From positions 102,197,853 through 102,261,852 of the forward strand of contig NC_133327.1 in assembly GCF_042186555.1 (NCBI RefSeq): 64,000 nucleotides of DNA. Reading direction: 5' to 3'. Source of the stretch: Aquarana catesbeiana (Eukaryota > Chordata > Amphibia > Anura > Ranidae). Shown here piece after piece: positions 56,993 through 64,000 of this stretch. Made by a program: the position numbers and the translations under genes. The notes under the pieces are model-generated. The model did no database searches and was not told the DNA's origin. It saw only the letters and a list, made by a program, of their open reading frames with translations. How positions within the stretch are numbered: position 1 is the first letter of the stretch; the number at the start of each line of letters is the position of its first letter.

Positions 56993-59900
56993 ATGTCTGG
57001 AAGGCCAAGAAGGAGAGGCAGACAGTCACAAGCCAATAAGAGAGGGCAAGCAGGCTCTGTGTCTAGTGCTGGTCGTGGAGACGGTGCATCCTCATCAGCA
57101 CGTGGCCGTGGGACACGCTTGGCCTTTATTTCGGCAGCTGGCCGTGTTGAGCCGCAGCATGCGGAAGACTTGGTCGAGTGGATGACCAAGCCGTCCTCAT
57201 CCTCCTCATCCTCTCTCACCCATGCCCAGGGTACTTTGTCTGGCAAAGCAGCGGCCTCTTCCCTTGGCTCAACGTCATCAGTGACTCCTTCCCTAGCCCC
57301 ACCATGTCCTCCTGAGGAGTCCCTCGAACTGTTTGACCACAGTGTTGGGTACATGCTCCAGGAGGATGCCCAGCGTTTGGAAGGCTCTGATGATGATACT
57401 GAGCTTGATGAAGGCAGTAACGTGAGCACGGACAGAGGGGGTGCCCAAGAAGGACAGCAATCTGGCAGTTATGCTCCCCCTGCTGCAGCATACTGCCAGG
57501 TTTGCTCCAGTGATGAGGAGGGAGGGGATGATGAGGTCACTGACTCAACGTGGGTGCCTTATAGGAGAGAGGAGGAGTAGGAGGCGGCACATCACCAACG
57601 AGGCAGGATGCCCTCCAGGGGCCAGCCTAAGGGCAGCACCTTGACTGCATCACACCCCAAAGCTCCACATGTGCAGGGCGCTGCAGTCTCTGTGCGTTAT
57701 TCAAAAAGTTATTTGGTGTGGGCCTTTTTTGAGATGAGTGCATCAGATCGCACCGATGCTATTTGCAACATATGTCTCAAGTGTATCTCGTGTGGCCAAA
57801 ACATCTCCCGCTTGGGTACCACATGCTTGACCAGACATATGTTGACCTGCCATGCAGTTCGTTGGCAAGCGTATCTAAAAGACCCACACCAAAGAACAAA
57901 GAGGACCTCTCCTTGCTCCTCATCAGCTGAGATCTCCAACCCCACTATACCTTCAGTCCTCTCTGAGACCTGCACTGAAAGGAATGAAGGTGTAGAATTA
58001 GGTGTGTCACAGCCAAGTACTTGTGGGCAATCTGCTTTTGGTACACCGACGTCAGATTGTACCAGGCAAATTTCCCTGCCCCAGCTGCTGCACCGCCGAA
58101 AGAAGTTTGCTCCCAGCCATCCACATGCCCAGCGGTTAAATGCTAGCTTGGCAAAATTGCTAGCACTTCAACTGCTGCCTTTTCAGTTGGTAGACTCTGC
58201 CCCCTTCCGTGAGTTTGTGGAATGTGCGGTTCCTCAGTGGCAGGTACCCAAACGCCACTTTTTCTCACGGAAGGCGATTCCGGATCTCTACCGGCATGTG
58301 GAAGCCAATGTCCATGCCTCGCTGGACAGGGCGGTCAGCGGTAAGGTGCATATTATCGCTGACTCATGGTCCAGCAGGCATGGACAGGGACGTTACCTAA
58401 GTTTCACGGCGCATTGGGTGACTCTGCTGCCAGCTGAGAAGGATGCAGGACAAGGTGCAGTAGTGTTGGAGGTTGTTCCACCACCACGCCTCCAAAATGC
58501 TAATGATTGTGACACACTTCTCTCCTCCACCCCCTTCCTCTTCTTCTTCCTCCATGGCCTCTTCCTGTGCTTTGTCCTCGGAACCAGCGGTGCTCCGTAG
58601 CCGTTCAAGAGGCTACGCAAGTATGCAGGCCAAAAGATGCCATGCGGTGCTTGAGCTGGTGTGCTTGGGGGACAGGAGCCACACTGGGGCAGAGGTTCTG
58701 TCAGCTCTGCAGGGGCAGGTTCAGAGGTGGTTGACGCCATGCCAACTTAAGGCAGGAATGGTGGTTTGTGACAATGGCACCAACCTCCTCTCTGCCCTCC
58801 GACAGGCACAAATGACCCATGTGCCCTGTTTGGCTCACGTCCTTAACTTGGTGGTGCAGCGGTTCTTGGGCAGGTACCCGGGCTTACAGGATGTCCTGAG
58901 GCAGGCCAGGAAAGTCTGTGTGCATTTCCGCCGGTCATATAATGCCAGTGCTCGGCTGACAGACCTCCAAAAGGAGTTTAACCTGCCCAAGAACCGCCTA
59001 ATCTGTGACATGCCCACCAGGTGGAACTCAACGTTGGCCATGCTGCAACGGCTGCACACGCAGCAGAGGGCCATCAATGAGTACCTGTGCGACTATGGCA
59101 CCAGGACAGGGTCAGGGGAGCTTGTTTTTTTTTCCCCACGCCAGTGGGCCATGATCAGGGATGCATGCACTGTCTTGTCACCATTTGAGGAAGCCACGAG
59201 GATGGTGAGCAGTGACAGTGCATGCATCAGTGACACTGTCCCCCTTGTCCACCTGTTGGAGCACACGCTGCGTGGAATAATGGACAGGGCACTTGAGGCA
59301 GAACAGAGGCAGGAAGAGGAGGACTTCCTTAGCTCTCAAGGCCCCCTTTATCCAGACAGTGTTCCTGCGTGCCTGCCGATCACAGAGGAGGAGGAGGAGG
59401 AGGAGGAAGATTGTGTCAGTATGGAGGTGGAGCCTGGCACTCAGCATCAACAGCAGTCTTTAAGGGATCAGTCCCAAGAAACACATGGACTTGTACGTGG
59501 CTGGGAGGAGGTGGCTGAGGACCATGTTGTCCTTAGTGACCCAGAGGACTGCAGACCGAATGCCTCAGCAAACCTATGCTGCATGGCCTCCCTGATCCTG
59601 CAAAGCCTGCGTAAGGATCCTCGTATTCGTGGTATCAAGGAGAAGGACCAATACTGGCTGGCAACCCTCCTTGATCCACGTTACAAGGGTAAGGTTGTGG
59701 ACCTTATCTTGCCATCGCAGAGGGAGCAGAGGATGGAACATCTTCGGGAGGCCTTGCAGAAAGGTCTGTGCAACGCGTTCCCAGAGACTGGGAGGTTACA
59801 AACTCCTGTTTCTGGAAAACGTGTTGCTGAGGCTTCGGTCAGTCAAAGAAGGAGCGGTGGAGAAGGTGGCCGTCTGACCGATGCGTTCAGACAATTTTTT

Positions 59901-60260
59901 GGTCCGCAGCCCCAAGGTATGATCGGTTCCAGCAACCATCACCAGCGTCTGTTTTACATGGTGCAGGAATACCTAGGGGCAAGATCTGACTTGGACACCT
60001 TTCCCACCGAAAATCCTCTGGGTTACTGGGTCTTGAGGATGGATCACTGGCCAGAGCTTGCGCAGTATGCAATTGAGCTACTGGCCTGTCCTGCATCCAG
60101 CGTTCTTTCGGAACGCACATTCAGTGCTGCTGGAGGCTTTGTAACCGATCACAGGGTGCGTCTGTCCACTGACTCGGTCGATCGACTGACCTTCATAAAA
60201 ATGAATCAGTCTTGGATCACCACCAGCTACCAAGCACCTGATGCTGATGTAACCAAATAA
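56993..60260 (+). pseudogene. BED-finger hAT transposase, one stop, one frameshift
   Basis: About 1,089 codons, a DNA transposase that would cut and paste TAGGGATGAGC-ended elements. Start MSGRPRRRGRQSQANKRGQ at 56993, conserved in copy C. The N-terminus is basic, then Ser-rich and acidic (SSDEEGGDDEVTD). A BED zinc finger follows (57700-57860: ICNIC, then CLTRHMLTCH). Catalytic region: IIADSWSS near 58360 (first Asp), VVCDNGTN near 58770 (second Asp), CLAHVLNLVV, DMPTRWNSTLAML. The C-terminal dimerisation block reads LACPASSVLSERTFSAAGG near 60085-60140. Defects: an in-frame TAG at 57578 inside a Glu run (uninterrupted in copy C), and a one-base shift near 58520-58560 in a CCTCC/TCTTCTT tract. 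An intron there is possible but less likely. Confidence 0.9.
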
Positions 60261-60407
60261 TTTTTTTTGAAATCTCAGATCCCTTCAAAGACTGCCTATG
60301 CTGATACTGAGTGACTATCCCTGAGTAATCATCCTCTTCCTCCTCAATCATCACGCTGATAGCTTGTAAGAACATTTTTGGTTCTGGGCGCCACCACCAG
60401 TGCCTAA

Positions 60408-61230
60408 GGCCCAATTTTTCAGCCCCTGTTTAACAGGGACGTGTAATTACAATTTTTGATGCAATACTTTTCAGCAGGGCTCGTTTCTGCGTTACAACCA
60501 GAGTATCTGTGAGGGGTTGCAGTGTTGTGGCACCAGCACCAGTGCCTAAGGCCCAATTTTTCAGCCCCTGTTTAACAGGGGCATGTAATTACAATTTTTG
60601 ATGCAATACTTTGCAGCAGGGCTCGTTTCTGCGTTACAACTAGAGTATCTGTGAGAGGTTGCAGTGTTGTGGCACCAGCACCAGTGCCTAAGGCCCAATT
60701 TTTCAGCCCCTGTTTAACAGGGGCCTGTAATTACAATTTTTGATGCAATACTTTGCAGCAGGGCTCATTTCTGCGTTCCAACTAGAGTATCTGTGAGGGG
60801 TTGCAGTGTTGTGGCACCAGCACCAGTGCCTAAGGCCTAATTTTTCAGCCCCTGTTTAACAGGGGCATGTAATTACAATTCTTGATCTAATATTTCACAG
60901 CAGGGCCCATTTCTGCACCCACCAAGAGCGAGTGAGGACTTACAGTGTTGTGGCACCACCACCACCAAAGGCCCAATTTTTCTGCCCTTATTCAACAGGG
61001 GCATGTAATTACAATTCTTGATCTAATATTTCACAGCAGGGCCCATTTCTGCACCCACCAAGAGCGAGTGAGGACTTACAGTGTTGTGGCACCAGCACCA
61101 CCACCACCAAAGGCCCAATTTTTCTGCCCTTGTTCAACAGGGGCATGTAATTACAATTCTTGATCTAATATTTCACAGCAGGGCCCTGTGAGGGCTTACA
61201 GTGTTGTGGCCACAACAACACCTAAGGCCC
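60408..61230 (+). repeat. 142-bp tandem repeats 3' of transposase
   Basis: Units start GGCCCAATTTTTCAGCCCCT at 60408, 60550, 60692, 60834, 60970, 61112 and (partial) 61226, i.e. mostly exactly 142 bp. Each includes AACAGGGGCATGTAATTACA and GTGTTGTGGCACCA. The last units are more diverged. Copy C retains two or three similar units at 53660-53940. Confidence 0.92.
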
Positions 61231-62272
61231 AAATTTCTGCTGAGTATATAGGGCAGGCCCCTACTTAATCAAACTTACAAACGACTCCTACTTGCAAACG
61301 GAAGGAGACAACAGGAAGTGAGATGAAATCTACCCCTAGGAAGGGAAATTCTCTCCTATAAGAGTTAATATGGGAAAAACATTTCTCCTTTCCACTGATG
61401 CTTTCCAATCCTTGTTCCACAAAAAAACCCAAATTTTCAAAAAACATTTGTCATTGGGACAAAAAGTGAGGTGAAATCTTCTGAAGAGGAGGATAGACAG
61501 CAAAACAGATGTCACAGGGGTGATAACCCTTCCCTATGTTTTCCAAAAAGCTTAAAAAAGATTTTTTGGCTGGAGCTAAACACGTTAAAAATGTACCCGT
61601 TAATAATTACAAACAGATTCTACTTAACAACAAACCTACAGTCCCTGTCTTGTTTGCACCGCCTGTATACTGCTGTTCAGAGTATATAGGGCCTGGTGGC
61701 CCCACACCTTTCCTTATTTTAATTTGGGTGCGGGGTTCCCCTTAATATCCATACAAATCCCAAATGGCCTGGTAATGGTCTGGGAGGTACCCATGCCGTT
61801 TGTCTCACTGATTTTCATCCATATTGCCAGGACCCGACATTACATTAAACCCGCAAGCAGTTTTAAATGAGATTTTTTTCCTTTAAAAATGACATTTTGT
61901 GCAGGGACTGTTCTAAACACGGGAAACACGCGCCACTTTACAGGCATACTATAGACACACCCCAGGTACGATATTTAAAGGAATATTTCACTTTTTTTTT
62001 TTACTTTAAGCATCATTAAAATCACTGCTCCCAAAAAAACGGCCGCTTTTAAAGTTTTTTTTTGCATCGATACAAGTCCCCTAGGGTAGGACCCAAGTCC
62101 CCAAACCCTTTTTAGGACAATACCATGCAAATTAGCCTTTAAAATGAGCACTTTTGATTTCGAACGTTCAAGTCCCATAGACGTCAATGGGATCCTAACG
62201 TTCGTGCGAATTTTCGGTCCGTTCTCAGGTTCTGGTGCGAACCGAACCGGGGGGGTGTTCGGCTCATCCCTA

Positions 62273-63726
62273 GTAAGGACACTTGGCTGTCCAAGGCCGA
62301 CATTTCCGATGCATTCAAGCTTCTCCCCATACTGCCTTCCCTCTGGCAGTAGCATGGTATCAAGTGGAGAGGTCTGTATTGTTTTGCTACTAAACTTCTC
62401 TTCGGGTCCAAATGTAGCCCATGGCTGTTTGATATTTTCACGCAGGCACTAAATTTGGATTCTTACGCATAGAAAGTCATCCACTATCTAGAGGATTACC
62501 TCCTTATCAAAAGTCCTAAACAAGCCCCTGCTGATCTACAGAAACTCATGGCAGTTTTTACTGCACTTAACATCCCAGTGGCAGTGAAGAAAGTTGAAGG
62601 CCCGGCTACTGCACTTACCTTCCTGGGGATCACGTTAGACACCCAATCCATAAAAGTTAGTCAGCCTGCGGACAAATTAGCGAGAATTAGAGATTGTATC
62701 CATGCGTTTACGATCTCCCAAGCTTGTTCCAGGAAGGAACTGCAATCACTGCTAGGTATGCTCAACTTTGCCATGAGGATAATTCCTCAAGGTAGGTCCT
62801 TCATTTCTAGGTTGTTGGCACTGTTACCCATAGCCCCCGACTCTGATTCTCGGATCAAACTAGATTCTGCAGGTTTATCCAATTTACACATGTGGGACGA
62901 GTTCCTCTGGCACTGAAATGGCATCACCTTGTTCATTCTTGCAGTGTCAGTGTCATCTCCCCAAGTTATTACTGATGCTGCAGCCACCAAAGGCTATGCA
63001 GCAATTTTCAGCATTCACTGGCTACCAAGACTATGGCCGAACAAAAGTCTGGCAATTCCCAGGTTTGCACAAACGTCATCACTGTTTGAAATATACCCTA
63101 TAGTTTCTGCAGCACAGGTGTGGGGTCAACAATGGACAGGTAACATGGTAGTTTTCTCCACAGACAATCAGGCTACCTCATGTCCTTCATACGCAGACTC
63201 ATTTAGCTGTCCCTCCATTACAAATTCCATATTCACTGCAGGTTCATCAATGGCTCAGGGAATACAGCTACAGATGCTTTATCCCAATTTAATTATCCAC
63301 TGTTTTCATTTCAGCAGGTCCCAGACGCAACTGCCTTTGCCACTCCGGCCCCGCGCTTCTCGCTGTTAATGATGGATTAGATGTTCACTGGGCCGGCGCA
63401 GTTGCATTGATTAATCATTATCAGCCAACACAAGGAAGGTGTATAACACAGCTTGGAATACTTTCCAGTCGTTCCAATCTCGGTGCCCCAGGCTAGATTG
63501 CTACAACATTCAATACCTACTTGCTTTTGTGGCCTACTGCCACTCCCTGCTTAAACTTTCTCACAACATCGTTGTGAGAATAGGAGCTGCTTCAGCAGCC
63601 TCTAGCCAAGGGGTTCCCGCTCACATAATCAAGAAGTTAGGTAGGTGGAATTTATCCTGCTACTCCAGTTATATCCTGGATCCTCATGCTGAGATGTCTC
63701 ACGCATTTTCACACTTGGCTGACTAG
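62273..63726 (+). pseudogene. DIRS/Ngaro-type RT-RNase H-recombinase remnant
   Basis: Plus-strand remnant whose upstream part is replaced by hAT copy D. The RT resumes at 62273 with GKDTWLSKADISDAFKLLP, then the decayed catalytic region near 62460-62500 (the YLEDYLL string stands where YxDD is expected), LTFLGITLDT, and LLGMLNFAMRIIPQGRS at 62755. RNase H: ITDAAATKGYAAIF and FSTDNQATS. Recombinase: YNTAWNTFQSF at 63439, then an internal deletion joins LKLSHNI directly to VRIGAASAAS (about 63570), removing the first catalytic Arg and the His of HxxR. The end, IKKLGRWNLSCYSSYILDP with the Tyr, is intact to the stop at 63726. An AATAAA follows near 63748. Confidence 0.85.
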
Positions 63727-64000
63727 TCTGTTATGCTATGGTTTCAAATAAACCCCTGTTCTCTCTCTCATGCTACTGTCTTTATTTTTGCCCCCTTTTA
63801 GGCATACTGACCACGTGACCACAGCACACCATAGGTCACAATTCCCTCTTCCTCCCTTACCTTTCCTGGACCATTTCCAAGAGACTCCAAGGATTTAAAT
63901 AGCGTAGGATTTAACACTACTTCACTATCAATTTTTGGTTTTTATCTTAATGCATTCTAGCACCCCCCCAATACTTTCCTGAGCCCCATCTCTGTCCAGC
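63727..64000 (+). other. 3' region of the DIRS-type remnant and flank
   Basis: Begins with CAAATAAACCCC at about 63746, a polyadenylation-like signal just after the recombinase stop. Nothing else recognised to the window end. Confidence 0.4.

Larger units (their letters stand above)
54671..62272 (+). mobile_element. hAT copy D, transposase-encoding, TSD GTAAGGAC
   Basis: A complete 7.6-kb element with ends TAGGGATGAGC / GCTCATCCCTA and 8-bp duplication GTAAGGAC (54663-54670, 62273-62280). The target is the reverse-transcriptase gene of a plus-strand DIRS-type element, where GTAAGGAC encodes Gly-Lys-Asp. Contents left to right: subterminal short palindromes, a leader with 45-bp tandem repeats (55320-56830), an (AT)n run, the transposase reading region (56993-60260), 142-bp tandem repeats (60408-61230), and a right subterminal region resembling copies A-C. 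TSD positions 2 and 7 (T, A) fit the Ac-type pattern nTnnnnAn. Confidence 0.93.

Noticed and set aside
58470..58600. Intron between the two transposase frames of hAT copy D
   Set aside because: No convincing donor and acceptor pair flanks the frame change; a slip in the CCTCC/TCTTCTT tract is simpler. Not excluded without transcripts.

Overview
The window looks like vertebrate nuclear DNA, most likely from a frog (anuran amphibian). It is made almost entirely of interspersed repeats: CR1- and L1-type LINEs, Tc1/mariner, hAT, Harbinger-like and piggyBac-like DNA elements, a tyrosine-recombinase (DIRS/Ngaro-type) retroelement, a solo LTR and many microsatellites. No host protein-coding gene, tRNA or rRNA could be supported. 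Assigning it to frogs is an inference from the mixture of repeats and from remembered likeness to ranid repeats; no search was run.

Layout. 0.4-1.7 kb: 5'-truncated CR1-like LINE. 2.7-9.8 kb: a Harbinger-like MITE split by a 6.7-kb L1-type LINE with a 16-bp target-site duplication (TSD). 10.5-17 kb: MITEs, a small L1 fragment with its own nested insertion, Tc1 derivatives and microsatellites. 17.9-21.1 kb: a piggyBac-like non-autonomous element and a Tc1 remnant split by hAT copy A. 22.1-22.5 kb: solo LTR. 22.6-32.4 kb: a second long L1 (16-bp TSD) whose ORF2 is broken by a 3.6-kb, nearly perfect palindromic insertion (17-bp TSD). 33.7-37.3 kb: MITEs and a Tc1 transposase pseudogene. 38.4-41.2 kb: a piggyBac-like element and a Penelope-like candidate between short inverted repeats. 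41.9-44.6 kb: a composite element with an 8-bp TSD. 45.6-50.0 kb: a minus-strand DIRS-type RNase H/recombinase remnant split by hAT copy B. 50.6-62.3 kb: two hAT transposase-bearing copies lying side by side, C decayed and D almost intact. 62.3-63.7 kb: a plus-strand DIRS-type remnant into which D inserted.

How the parts relate. Copies A, B, C and D share the terminal inverted repeat TAGGGATGAGC; A, B and D each have a different 8-bp TSD. D encodes a BED-finger hAT transposase, so it represents the kind of autonomous element that could have mobilised A and B, whose interiors are foldback palindromes instead of genes. Nesting gives relative ages: the Tc1 remnant is older than A, the DIRS copies are older than B and D, and the second L1 is older than the 3.6-kb palindrome. 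The palindrome (arms almost identical, unique 78-bp tail, 17-bp TSD, a hammerhead-ribozyme-like core in each arm) is the most unusual object. It is best explained, by inference, as a non-autonomous Penelope-like or similarly target-primed insertion.
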